Source: an uncultured Collinsella sp.
Lineage (GTDB): Bacteria > Actinomycetota > Coriobacteriia > Coriobacteriales > Coriobacteriaceae
Direction of reading: 5' to 3'
DNA: 64,000 nucleotides
Assembly (NCBI GenBank): GCA_934655755.1
Contig: CAKUHA010000003.1
Coordinates: 101,818-165,817, forward strand
A program made the position numbers and the translations under genes. Within the stretch, counting starts at the first letter, position 1, and each line of letters begins with the position of its first letter. This document shows positions 32,388 to 40,681 of this stretch, piece after piece. The notes under the pieces are model-generated. The model did no database searches and was not told the origin of the DNA. It was given only the letters and a program-made list of their open reading frames with translations.

Positions 32388-35036
32388 CTAGCAGACGGCG
32401 TAATCCTGAGGCTCGCGGCCGTAGTAGGCGTCCAGGTAGAGCTCCTTGATCTCGCTCATGAGCGGGTAGCGCGGGTTAGCGCCGGTGCACTGGTCGTTGA
32501 ATGCCTGCTCGGTCATCTCGTCGAGGGTGTCGAGGAAGTACTGCTCGTCGACACCGTAGTCGGCGATGGTCTTCTTGACGCCGATGAAGTCCTTGAGCTC
32601 CTCGAGCTTCGTGATGAAGTTCTCGAAGGTCTCCTTGTCGTCCTTGCCCTCGATGCCGCAGTACTTGGCCATTTCGGCGTAGTTGTGCAGCGCGTTGGGG
32701 TAAGGATACTGGGAGAAGGTGCCCATCTTGACGGGGGCCTCGGCGGCGTTGTAGCGCATGACGCGGGTCAGGATGACGGCGTTGGCGATGCCGTGGGGCA
32801 GGTGATGGAAAGCGCCGAGCTTGTGAGCCATGGAGTGGTTCAGGCCCAGGAAGGCGTTGGCGAAGGCCATACCGGCCATGCAGGAGGCGTTGTGCATCTC
32901 CTCGCGGGCGTGCGGATCCTTGGCGCCGTTCTCGAAGCTGGAGGGCAGGTTCTCGAAGACGAGCTTGGCAGCGCGCTCGGAGAGGCCCTTGGTGTAGTCG
33001 GAAGCCATGATGGAGACGTAGGACTCAATGGCGTGGGTCATGACGTCGATGCCGGAGGCAGCGGTCAGGCCGCGCGGGGCGGTCATGCAGTTGTCGGCGT
33101 CGACGATAGCCATGTTGGGGAGCAGCGCGTAGTCGGCGAGCGGCCACTTGATGCCGGTCTCCTTGTCGGTGATGATGGCGAACGGCGTGCACTCGGAGCC
33201 GGTACCCGAGGAGGTCGGGACGGCGACGAAGTAGGCCTTCTTGCCCATCTCAGGGAAGGTGAAGATGCGCTTGCGGATGTCCATGAAGTCCATGGCCATG
33301 TCCTCAAACTTGCACTCGGGGTGCTCGTACATCATCCACATGATCTTGCCGGCGTCCATAGCGGAGCCACCGCCGACGGCGATGATGACGTCCGGCTCAA
33401 AGAGGGCCATCTGCTTGGCGCCGCGACGTGCGCACTGCAGCGACGGATCGGGCTCGACGTCGTAGAAGCAGTCGTGGGCGATGCCCATCTCGTCGAGCTT
33501 GGCCTCGATGGCGCGGGTGTTGCCATTCTTGAAGAGGAACTGGTCGGTGACGATGAAGGCGCGCTTCTTGCCCATGACGGTACCGAGCTCGTCGAGAGCG
33601 ACGGGCGTGGAACCCTTCTTGAAGTAGACCTTCTCGGGAGCGCGGAACCACAGCATGTTCTCACGGCGCTCGGCCACAGTCTTAACGTTGATCAAGTGCT
33701 TCACCCCAACGTTCTCGGAGACGGAGTTGCCGCCCCAGGAGCCGCAGCCCAGGGTCAGAGACGGCTTCATGCCAAAGTTGTACAGGTCACCGATGCCGCC
33801 GTGCGAAGACGGGGTGTTGATGACGATACGGCAAGCCTTCATGACGTGCTCGAACAGGCTGATCTTCTCGGCCTGGGCGGGGTGCACGTATAGAGAGGCG
33901 GTGTGGCCCGGGCCACCGGCGAGCACCAGGTGCTCGGCCTTGTCGACGGCCTCCTGGAAGTCCTTCGCGTGGTACATGGCCAGGACCGGGGAGAGCTTCT
34001 CGTGGGAGAACTCCTCCTTGGCGGGGTCGGTGGAGGTGACCTCGGCGATCAGGATCTTGGTCTTGGCGGGAACCTCGATGCCGGCGAGCTCGGCGATCTT
34101 GGCGGCAGCCATGCCGGGGATGCGGTGGTCGAGAGCGCCGTTCTTGAACATGGCGGCACGCAGGGCCTCCATCTCGGCACCCTGCTTCACGAAGTAGCAG
34201 CCGCGCTTCTGGAACTCGGCCTTAACCTGGTCGTAGATGCTGTCGATGACGGTCACGGACTGCTCGGAAGCGCAGATCATGCCGTTGTCGAAGGTCTTGG
34301 AGTGGATGATGGAGTTGACGGCGAGCAGCACGTCGGCGGTGTCGTCGATGATGACCGGGGTGTTACCGGCGCCGACGCCCAGGGCGGGCTTGCCCGAGGA
34401 GTAGGCGGCCTTGACCATGCCCGGGCCACCGGTGGCGAGGATGATGTCGACGTCTCGCATGACCATGTTGGTCAGCTCGATGGAGGGGACATCGACCCAG
34501 CCGATGATGCCCTCGGGGGCGCCAGCCTTGACAGCGGCGTCAAGCACGAGCTTGGCGGCGGCGATGGTGCACTTGGCGGCTGCCGGGTGCGGGGAGATGA
34601 TGATGCCGTTGCGGGTCTTCAGGCTGATCAGCGTCTTGAAGATCGCGGTGGAGGTGGGGTTGGTCGTCGGGATGACGGCGCCAACGATGCCGATGGGCTC
34701 GGCGATCTTGGTGATGCCGTAAGCCTCGTCGCGCTCCAGGACACCACAGGTCTTGGTGTTCTTGTAAGCGTTGTAGATGTACTCTGCGGCGTAGTGGTTC
34801 TTGATGACCTTGTCCTCAAGAACGCCGCGGCCGGTCTCCTCGATGGCCATCTTCGCCAACGGGATGCGAGCCTTGTTGGCGGCCATGGCAGCCTCGTAGA
34901 AGATCTTGTCGACCTGCTCCTGCGTGTACGTAGCAAAAAGCGCCTGGGCCTCTCGCATCTGAGCGAGCTTAGCCTCAAGCGCCTCTACGTTGTCCACAAT
35001 TGCGGGAGTAGTGTTTTCCGGTGACTTTTTCACCAT
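32388..35036 (-). CDS. adhE: bifunctional acetaldehyde-CoA/alcohol dehydrogenase
   Basis: Reduces acetyl-CoA to acetaldehyde and then ethanol, regenerating two NAD+ in fermentation; family members form spirosome filaments. The N-terminal aldehyde dehydrogenase half (residues ~1-440) has PTTNPTSTAIFKTL and the catalytic Cys in NGMICASEQSV. The C-terminal iron-dependent alcohol dehydrogenase half (from ~460) has GGGSAMDAGKIMW, PTSSGTGSECTPFA and the iron ligands in NHSMAHKLGAFHHLPHG. Length 882. ATG at 35036 follows AAGGAGA. Upstream are an extended -10 and two LacI-like operator sites. Confidence 0.97.
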   Translation of the reverse strand: MVKKSPENTTPAIVDNVEALEAKLAQMREAQALFATYTQEQVDKIFYEAAMAANKARIPLAKMAIEETGRGVLEDKVIKNHYAAEYIYNAYKNTKTCGVLERDEAYGITKIAEPIGIVGAVIPTTNPTSTAIFKTLISLKTRNGIIISPHPAAAKCTIAAAKLVLDAAVKAGAPEGIIGWVDVPSIELTNMVMRDVDIILATGGPGMVKAAYSSGKPALGVGAGNTPVIIDDTADVLLAVNSIIHSKTFDNGMICASEQSVTVIDSIYDQVKAEFQKRGCYFVKQGAEMEALRAAMFKNGALDHRIPGMAAAKIAELAGIEVPAKTKILIAEVTSTDPAKEEFSHEKLSPVLAMYHAKDFQEAVDKAEHLVLAGGPGHTASLYVHPAQAEKISLFEHVMKACRIVINTPSSHGGIGDLYNFGMKPSLTLGCGSWGGNSVSENVGVKHLINVKTVAERRENMLWFRAPEKVYFKKGSTPVALDELGTVMGKKRAFIVTDQFLFKNGNTRAIEAKLDEMGIAHDCFYDVEPDPSLQCARRGAKQMALFEPDVIIAVGGGSAMDAGKIMWMMYEHPECKFEDMAMDFMDIRKRIFTFPEMGKKAYFVAVPTSSGTGSECTPFAIITDKETGIKWPLADYALLPNMAIVDADNCMTAPRGLTAASGIDVMTHAIESYVSIMASDYTKGLSERAAKLVFENLPSSFENGAKDPHAREEMHNASCMAGMAFANAFLGLNHSMAHKLGAFHHLPHGIANAVILTRVMRYNAAEAPVKMGTFSQYPYPNALHNYAEMAKYCGIEGKDDKETFENFITKLEELKDFIGVKKTIADYGVDEQYFLDTLDEMTEQAFNDQCTGANPRYPLMSEIKELYLDAYYGREPQDYAVC

Positions 35037-35076
35037 TTGTGTCTCCTTGCGATCGGAGATTTACCCTACGCCTTGC

Positions 35077-35085
35077 ATGATAGCA
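35077..35085 (-). promoter_or_regulatory. adhE extended -10 promoter element
   Basis: On the minus strand TGCTATCAT, the same extended -10 as rpsB and pyrH, lies about 40 bases ahead of the adhE start. The matching -35 is poor, consistent with a promoter that needs activation. Confidence 0.5.
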
Positions 35086-35127
35086 ATAAATAATTCGGCG
35101 AGTGGTAAGATTCCCGTAAAAGGCACA

Positions 35128-35158
35128 CTAAAACGCTTCAATTAACTGAAACGTTTCA
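35128..35158. promoter_or_regulatory. tandem LacI-type operator sites upstream of adhE
   Basis: TGAAACGTTTCA (35147-35158) is a perfect 12-bp palindrome with central CG. Eighteen bases away TAAAACGCTTCA (35129-35140) is a related copy. The second contains CTAAAACGCTT, also found (reverse strand) in the ppdK palindrome. Both sites are 45-75 bases upstream of the adhE -10. Confidence 0.55.
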
Positions 35159-35198
35159 ACTAATAAACGCCGCCCGGTGCATAGGGGGCAGGTGCCGC

Positions 35199-35247
35199 TC
35201 ATTGGGGACAGACTTACATGAGTGCTTTCACTCATTGGGGACAGACA
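35199..35247 (+). repeat. left REP pair of RAYT unit 2
   Basis: Two direct copies of the GGGGACAGAC core with a hairpin-forming ATGAGTGCTTTCACTCAT between them. It differs from the right pair only by one base in the hairpin loop. Confidence 0.92.
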
Positions 35248-35351
35248 TCGATTTGCCATTTATTCGTTCTGGGTCTGTTATTGCCATTCATTGGATATAA
35301 ATAGGTTGCAGGCTCAGCATTTTGCGTTCCTTCTCTCCTTTTAGGCGTTGC

Positions 35352-35368
35352 CTGTACAGCCTGTACAG
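35352..35368 (+). repeat. tandem CTGTACAG palindromes before RAYT 2
   Basis: Two identical 8-bp palindromes, CTGTACAG, at 35352-35359 and 35361-35368, ending 4 bases before the AAAGGAGAG ribosome binding site. They may be an operator or a translational hairpin. Confidence 0.5.
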
Positions 35369-35384
35369 TTTGAAAGGAGAGAGT

Positions 35385-36161
35385 ATGCCCCGATGCGCCC
35401 GTGCCGTTTCGCTCACCGGCTATTATCACGTCTATGACCGCGGCAATTCCAAACAGATTATTTTTGAAGATGACTCCGACCGCTATCGTTTCCTTTCGGA
35501 TATCTCGGACAGGTTCGCGTGCCATGAAGTGGCGGTGTTGGCTTGGTGCCTTATGGACAATCACTTCCATTTGATGGTTGATGATCCATTTGACAATCTT
35601 TCAAAGGCGATGCAGTGCGCATTGACGGCATATGCGAAGTATTTCAATAGGAAAACGGGAAGAACGGGACATCTGTTTGACAATCGCTATTCGCGGGTCG
35701 CGGTTGAGTCAGACACGCAGGCGGTGCAACTGCTCGACTATATTCATCTCAATCCCGTGAAAGGTGCGCTCGACTCGCTCGAGGCGTACCGCTGGTCAAG
35801 CTTCAAGGCATATCAGCTGGGCTACGATCCCTTTGACATCTGCGACGCGACCCCTATGCTCGATATTGTCGGAGGCTCCCGTTGCTATTGCGATCATCTC
35901 AAGGAAGTTGCCGGGCAGATCTGGTCAGAGAACGTTCTTCCTCGCCGGCGGATTCCCGATGAGGATGCCCTTATCGTCGCGTATGAAGCCCTGCCGAGCA
36001 TAGATCCCACGCTGCTCAAGGCCCTGCCACGCCCGGAACGCGATGCCTGCCTGTTGAGGCTCAGGCGGGCGCATCTCACGGTCAAGCAAATTGCTCGTAT
36101 CACCGGTATCGGCGCTACAAGCGTGACCAAGGCCACTGCAGGCTGGAAGGAGGCTGCGTGA
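35385..36161 (+). CDS. REP-associated tyrosine transposase (RAYT, Y1_Tnp family)
   Basis: 258-residue HUH transposase related to, but clearly diverged from, the one at 2313-3053. Motifs are GYYHVYDRGNSKQIIFEDD, the paired His in WCLMDNHFHLM, the catalytic-Tyr segment DYIHLNPVKGA and YRWSSFKAY. The C-terminal helix-turn-helix-like stretch is LTVKQIARITGIGATSV. ATG 35385 is preceded by AAAGGAGAG; the frame stays open for 21 codons upstream without support. All catalytic residues are kept, so the enzyme is probably active on its flanking REP sequences. Confidence 0.92.
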   Translation: MPRCARAVSLTGYYHVYDRGNSKQIIFEDDSDRYRFLSDISDRFACHEVAVLAWCLMDNHFHLMVDDPFDNLSKAMQCALTAYAKYFNRKTGRTGHLFDNRYSRVAVESDTQAVQLLDYIHLNPVKGALDSLEAYRWSSFKAYQLGYDPFDICDATPMLDIVGGSRCYCDHLKEVAGQIWSENVLPRRRIPDEDALIVAYEALPSIDPTLLKALPRPERDACLLRLRRAHLTVKQIARITGIGATSVTKATAGWKEAA

Positions 36162-36194
36162 GGCAGGGGTGAGGACCGCTGTCGGCACGCGTCA

Positions 36195-36243
36195 TGTCTG
36201 TCCCCAATGAGTGAAAACACTCATGTAAGTCTGTCCCCAATGA
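36195..36243 (-). repeat. right REP pair of RAYT unit 2
   Basis: Reverse complement of the left 49-bp pair apart from one base. It ends 4 bases before the rpmB terminator stem, so insertion did not break the neighbouring transcription unit. Confidence 0.92.
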
Positions 36244-36247
36244 GTGC

Positions 36248-36280
36248 AAAAAGGCGCCCTCCGTAGGGGAGGACGCCTTT
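36248..36280 (-). terminator. rpmB terminator
   Basis: On the minus strand AAAGGCGTCCTCC pairs with GGAGGGCGCCTTT (one mismatch), followed by TTTTT. It may also stop transcripts leaving RAYT 2. Confidence 0.85.
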
Positions 36281-36348
36281 GGTAAGTTCTATGTGAACGC
36301 GAGGTCTTTGACCCGGAGAGTCCGAGGTACTTGTTGGTAAGACCTTAT

Positions 36349-36537
36349 TTAGGAGCGCGCAACCTTGCCGGACTTGAGGCAGGTGGAGCAAACGTTCATC
36401 TTGCGACGATGACCGTCGACGACGACGTAGACGCGCTGGATGTTGGGGCGGAACTTACGGTTGGTGACGCGGTGAGAGTGGCTGATGGAGCGACCGGCAA
36501 CGGGGTGCTTACCGCAAACTTCGCAAACTTTGGACAT
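36349..36537 (-). CDS. rpmB: 50S ribosomal protein bL28
   Basis: 62-residue ribosomal protein with two Cys pairs, CEVCGKHP and CSTCLKSG, so this is the zinc-binding (C+) form. SHSHRVTNRKFRPNIQRV is the family core. ATG at 36537 has AAGGAGG 8 bases upstream; the 16 codons further upstream lie outside the family. Single-gene transcript with its own promoter and terminator. The C+ form can be replaced by a zinc-free paralogue in zinc-starved cells; no such paralogue is in this window. Confidence 0.97.
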   Translation of the reverse strand: MSKVCEVCGKHPVAGRSISHSHRVTNRKFRPNIQRVYVVVDGHRRKMNVCSTCLKSGKVARS

Positions 36538-36591
36538 AACTGACCCTCCTTGGGCGACAAACGAACATGTCGCGTTAACAAACAAGCCTGA

Positions 36592-36600
36592 ACTATAGCA
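36592..36600 (-). promoter_or_regulatory. rpmB extended -10
   Basis: Minus strand TGCTATAGT, about 55 bases before the rpmB start. The identical 9-mer forms the rpsT promoter. Confidence 0.55.
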
Positions 36601-36852
36601 CAGAAGCAGCTCCCTGTGCGTAATCTACACAGAGATATTCCTCTTTTGGCGATAGTGCCCACGCTACGGCCCTGGACGTAGATCCGATTTGCGTGTAGCA
36701 GAGGGGATTATGCCAGCTCGTAACGAGGTTTTCAAGCGCGTCCCACAAATATATATAGGTTTATGGAGCGATTGGGCCCGTTTACGGATTGCCCTCTATT
36801 TGTGCTCGCAATTGAGCTCGAGGTTGGCTACACTATCCCTTGACCATTAAAG

Positions 36853-36952
36853 GGGTACGAGATACCCACATGGAATTACATAGCTGCCAATCGAGCAGCC
36901 CTTCCTGTGGGTGTCTGGTCCGCTTTGAGCGGTCGGGCATCTATTTTTTTTG
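36853..36952 (+). promoter_or_regulatory. pyr operon attenuation leader
   Basis: Three mutually exclusive structures can be drawn. First, a small hairpin GGGTA/TACCC (36853-36867). Second, an antiterminator pairing AGATACCCACA (36860-36870) with TGTGGGTGTCT (36906-36916). Third, a terminator using GGTGTCTGGTCCGC with GCGGTCGGGCATC (36910-36942) followed by a run of eight T residues. PyrR bound to UMP would be expected to stabilise the first hairpin and so favour termination. Confidence 0.7.
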
Positions 36953-36978
36953 ACTGTGTCAGCAGTCAAGACATGTGA

Positions 36979-37575
<597 letters not shown>

Positions 37576-37579
37576 TACC

Positions 37580-38524
37580 GTGGCGTTCAACCATAAGCAC
37601 CTGATCGACATTACCGAGTACTCCGAAGAGGACATCAAGCTCATCCTCGAGACCGCCAAGGCGTTCTCCGAGGTCAACGAGCGTGCCATCAAGAAGGTCC
37701 CCACGCTCAAGGGCAAGACCATCGTCAACATGTTCAACGAGCCCTCGACGCGTACCCGCAGCTCCTTCGAGCTCGCCGAGAAGCGCCTTTCGGCCGACAG
37801 CCTTAATTTCGGCGGTTCCTCGACCTCCACGGTCAAGGGCGAGAGCCTCGTCGACACCGTCGAGACCCTCAACGCCTACAAGATCGACTGCATCGTCGTG
37901 CGCGACAAGCACGCCGGCGCCCCCTACATCGTCACGCAGAACTCGCCCGCGAGCGTCATCTGCGCCGGCGACGGTAAGCACAATCACCCCACGCAGGCCC
38001 TGCTGGACCTGTACACCATCTGGGAGCACAAGGGTGACTTCCACGGCCTGAAGGTCGCCGTCGTCGGCGACATCGCCCACTCCCGCGTCTGCGGCTCGCT
38101 GATTCCCGCCCTTAAGATCATGGGCTGCGAGACCTACGCCGTCGCCCCCGGCACGCTGCTGCCGCCGGCGCCCGAGGTCCTGGGCTGCGACCACGTGACG
38201 AGCGACCTCGATTCCGTCCTGCCCGAGCTGGACGTCGTCTACATGCTGCGCGTGCAGCAGGAGCGCCTCGAGGGCGCGCCGTTCCCGACCATTCGCGAGT
38301 ACCACAAGCTCTTCGGCCTGACCAAGGACCGCGAGAAGCTCATGAAGCCCGATGCGATCATCTGCCACCCGGGCCCCATCAACCGCGGCGTCGAGTTCGA
38401 CTCCTATATGGCCGACCACCCGCAACGCTCCGTCATCCTGGAGCAGGTCTACGCCGGTATCTGCGTGCGTATGGCTATCCTGTATCTGCTGCTTGGAGGT
38501 GCCGATAATGGCCTTGCTTCTTAA
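37580..38524 (+). CDS. pyrB: aspartate carbamoyltransferase catalytic subunit
   Basis: Condenses carbamoyl phosphate and aspartate, the first committed step of UMP synthesis. Carbamoyl-phosphate loop NEPSTRTRSSFELAEKRL (residues ~53-70), HPTQALLDLYTI and GDIAHSRVCGSL are present. GTG 37580 gives the family-typical start (314 residues) and is placed after GGGAGGTGAG that overlaps the pyrR stop. No pyrI regulatory subunit is found next to it. Its last 17 bases overlap pyrC. Confidence 0.97.
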   Translation: MAFNHKHLIDITEYSEEDIKLILETAKAFSEVNERAIKKVPTLKGKTIVNMFNEPSTRTRSSFELAEKRLSADSLNFGGSSTSTVKGESLVDTVETLNAYKIDCIVVRDKHAGAPYIVTQNSPASVICAGDGKHNHPTQALLDLYTIWEHKGDFHGLKVAVVGDIAHSRVCGSLIPALKIMGCETYAVAPGTLLPPAPEVLGCDHVTSDLDSVLPELDVVYMLRVQQERLEGAPFPTIREYHKLFGLTKDREKLMKPDAIICHPGPINRGVEFDSYMADHPQRSVILEQVYAGICVRMAILYLLLGGADNGLAS

Positions 38525-39797
38525 GAATGCCCACGTCGTCGACCCGTCTGTCGAGCTTGACGGTGTCGTTGACGTTCTGATTGACGGCGACAAGATCGCC
38601 GAGGTCGGCGAGAATCTCGCCGCCGAGGGCGCCGAGGTCCGCGACCTTTCCGGCAAGTACCTCGTTCCCGGCCTGGTGGACATGCACGTCCATCTGCGTG
38701 AGCCCGGCTATGAGGTCAAAGAGGACATCGAGAGCGGCACCCGCGCTGCTGCCAAGGGCGGCTTCACCGGCGTGTGCTCCATGCCCAACACCGACCCCGT
38801 CACCGATAACGGTACCGTCGTGGAGTTCGTCAAGTCCCGCGCTGCCGAGGTCGGCCACTGCCGCGTCTATCCTTCTGGCGCTATGACCCGCGGTCTTAAG
38901 GGCGAGGCCATGTCCGAGATGGGCGATATGGTCGCCCACGGCGCCGTCGCCTTCACCGACGACGGTCGCGGCGTGCAGGGTGCGGGTATGCTCCGCCGCT
39001 GCATGGACTACGGCAAGATGTTCGGCAAGGTCTTTATGAGCCATTGCCAGGACGAGGACCTGGTCGGTCACGGCCAGATCAACGAGGGCAAGGTTTCGAC
39101 TCGTCTGGCCCTCGAGGGCTGGCCGGCGGCAGGCGAGGAGCTTCAGATCGCACGCGACATCGAGATCGCCAAGCTGACCGGTGCCAAGCTGCACATCCAG
39201 CACATCTCTACCGCCCACGGCCTGGAGCTCGTGCGTGCCGGTAAGGCCGCTGGCGTGCAGGTCACCTGCGAGGCAACCCCGCACCACATGTTCCTGACCG
39301 AGAACGACCTGGACGAGACCTACAACACTTCGCTCAAGGTTAACCCGCCGCTGCGTACCGATGAGGACGCCGAGGCTATCCGCCAGGGCGTCATCGACGG
39401 TACGGTCGACGTCATCGTCACCGACCACGCTCCCCACACCCCGTGGGAGAAGGCCCGCGAGTTCGAGCTTGCGCCCTTCGGCATGATCGGCCTCGAGACC
39501 TCGCTGGCACTCGTGCTCACCGAGCTGGTCAACACGGGCAAGATGAGCATGGGCCGAATGGTCGAGCTCATGGCCATCAAGCCGCGCGAGATCCTGGGCT
39601 TGGATCAGGTTCAGGTCAAGGCGGGCTCCGTTGCCGACCTGACCGTCTTCGACGCAAACGCCACCTGGACGGTCGGCGAGGACGGCTACGAGTCGCGCGC
39701 CGAGAACTCCGGTTTTGCCGGTCGCACGCTCACCGGTCGTGCCACCGATGTATTTGTCGGCGGTAAGCAGACGCTTGCCGACGGCTGCATCTGCTAG
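38508..39797 (+). CDS. pyrC: dihydroorotase (class I)
   Basis: Zinc amidohydrolase cyclising carbamoyl aspartate. The metal-binding VDMHVHLREPGYEVKED is near residue 57, the catalytic region DVIVTDHAPHTPWEK near 305, and a C-terminal strand domain closes the fold. Length 429. ATG 38508 lies inside pyrB with GGAGGTG 6 bases upstream, so the two are translationally coupled. Confidence 0.96.
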   Translation: MALLLKNAHVVDPSVELDGVVDVLIDGDKIAEVGENLAAEGAEVRDLSGKYLVPGLVDMHVHLREPGYEVKEDIESGTRAAAKGGFTGVCSMPNTDPVTDNGTVVEFVKSRAAEVGHCRVYPSGAMTRGLKGEAMSEMGDMVAHGAVAFTDDGRGVQGAGMLRRCMDYGKMFGKVFMSHCQDEDLVGHGQINEGKVSTRLALEGWPAAGEELQIARDIEIAKLTGAKLHIQHISTAHGLELVRAGKAAGVQVTCEATPHHMFLTENDLDETYNTSLKVNPPLRTDEDAEAIRQGVIDGTVDVIVTDHAPHTPWEKAREFELAPFGMIGLETSLALVLTELVNTGKMSMGRMVELMAIKPREILGLDQVQVKAGSVADLTVFDANATWTVGEDGYESRAENSGFAGRTLTGRATDVFVGGKQTLADGCIC

Positions 39798-39889
39798 CAT
39801 AGCCTTATCGCTTTTGTGCGCGGCGCCTTTGCGGTGCCGCGCTTTCTGTTCGTTTGGTCCATGCAACCGCATGGGGGATTGGAGCGTCT

Positions 39890-40681
39890 ATGCCCACACC
39901 TTCCACTGCACGCATGCACGACTTCGAGGTCGTCTCGAACCAGGAGATTGCCGACGGCATCTTCTCGCTCGTTATCTCGGCCCCCAAGCTTGCAAGTGCG
40001 CTCAAGCCCGGTCAGTTCGTGAATATCGCCGTGCCCGGCGATGCTTCCTCACTGCTTCGCGTGCCCCTGAGCTTCTATCGCGCCGACACCCAGGCCGGCA
40101 CCGTCGAGCTGTGGTACGCCGTCGTGGGCGACGACACCCGTCGTCTGTCGCAGATGGGTCCCGGCTCCAAGTCCAACCTGCTGGGCCCTGGCGGCCGCGG
40201 CTGGCTCGTTCCCGAGGGCACCAGGAAGGCGCTGCTCGTGGCTGGCGGCATCGGCGTTCCGCCCGTGCTCTGTCTGGCCGGCATGCTTGCCGAGCAGGGT
40301 GTTGACGTCGACGCGTGCCTGGGCTTTGGAACCGCGTCCAAGGCCGTGGGCATCGATGAGTTCCGCGCGCTCGGCGCCACGGTCAACGTGTGCACCGACG
40401 ACGGCACGCTGGGCACGCACGGTTTCTGCACCGATCCCGCCGCCGAGTTGCTCGGCGAGGGCGGCTACGACTATGTGGCCAGCTGCGGCCCCGCCGTCAT
40501 GATGAAGAAGGTCGCCGCTGCTGCCGCCGAGGCCGGCGCGTACTGCGAGGTATCGCTCGAGCGCATGATGAGCTGCGGCTTTGGCGCCTGCAACACCTGC
40601 AATGTCGAGACGGTCGACGGTATGAAGGGCGCCTGCATGTGCGGCCCCGTGTTCGATGCTTCCAAGGTGGTGGTCTTCTAG
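39890..40681 (+). CDS. pyrK: dihydroorotate dehydrogenase B, electron transfer subunit
   Basis: FAD/[2Fe-2S] subunit passing electrons from dihydroorotate to NAD+. The N-terminal ferredoxin-reductase-like barrel has KPGQFVNIAVPG and LLRVPLSFYRAD; the nucleotide-binding half has LLVAGGIGVPPVLCLA; the cluster ligands are in SCGFGACNTCNVE and ACMCGPVFD. ATG 39890 with GGATTGGAG upstream gives 263 residues. A 90-base gap separates it from pyrC; pyrD overlaps its stop by one base. Confidence 0.95.
   Translation: MPTPSTARMHDFEVVSNQEIADGIFSLVISAPKLASALKPGQFVNIAVPGDASSLLRVPLSFYRADTQAGTVELWYAVVGDDTRRLSQMGPGSKSNLLGPGGRGWLVPEGTRKALLVAGGIGVPPVLCLAGMLAEQGVDVDACLGFGTASKAVGIDEFRALGATVNVCTDDGTLGTHGFCTDPAAELLGEGGYDYVASCGPAVMMKKVAAAAAEAGAYCEVSLERMMSCGFGACNTCNVETVDGMKGACMCGPVFDASKVVVF

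Larger units (their letters stand above)
35037..35384. other. 348-base gap between divergent adhE and RAYT 2
   Basis: No gene is visible. From left to right it holds the adhE -10 region, two tandem operator-like sites, the left REP pair of RAYT unit 2, and then about 100 bases of AT-rich leader with a tandem CTGTACAG palindrome before the transposase start. Confidence 0.7.
35199..36243. mobile_element. RAYT unit 2: transposase with 49-bp inverted terminal REP pairs
   Basis: The segments 35199-35247 and 36195-36243 are inverted repeats of one another with a single mismatch over 49 bp. Each contains two direct copies of TCATTGGGGACAGAC separated by a small palindrome (ATGAGTG/CACTCAT). Between them lies one transposase gene. 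The layout is the same as in RAYT unit 1, but the repeat family is different. Confidence 0.85.

Noticed and set aside
36301..36348. tRNA-like or riboswitch-like fold between the rpmB terminator and rpmB
   Set aside because: AGGTCTT/AAGACCT can pair at a distance, but no T-loop, anticodon arm or known aptamer elements are present.
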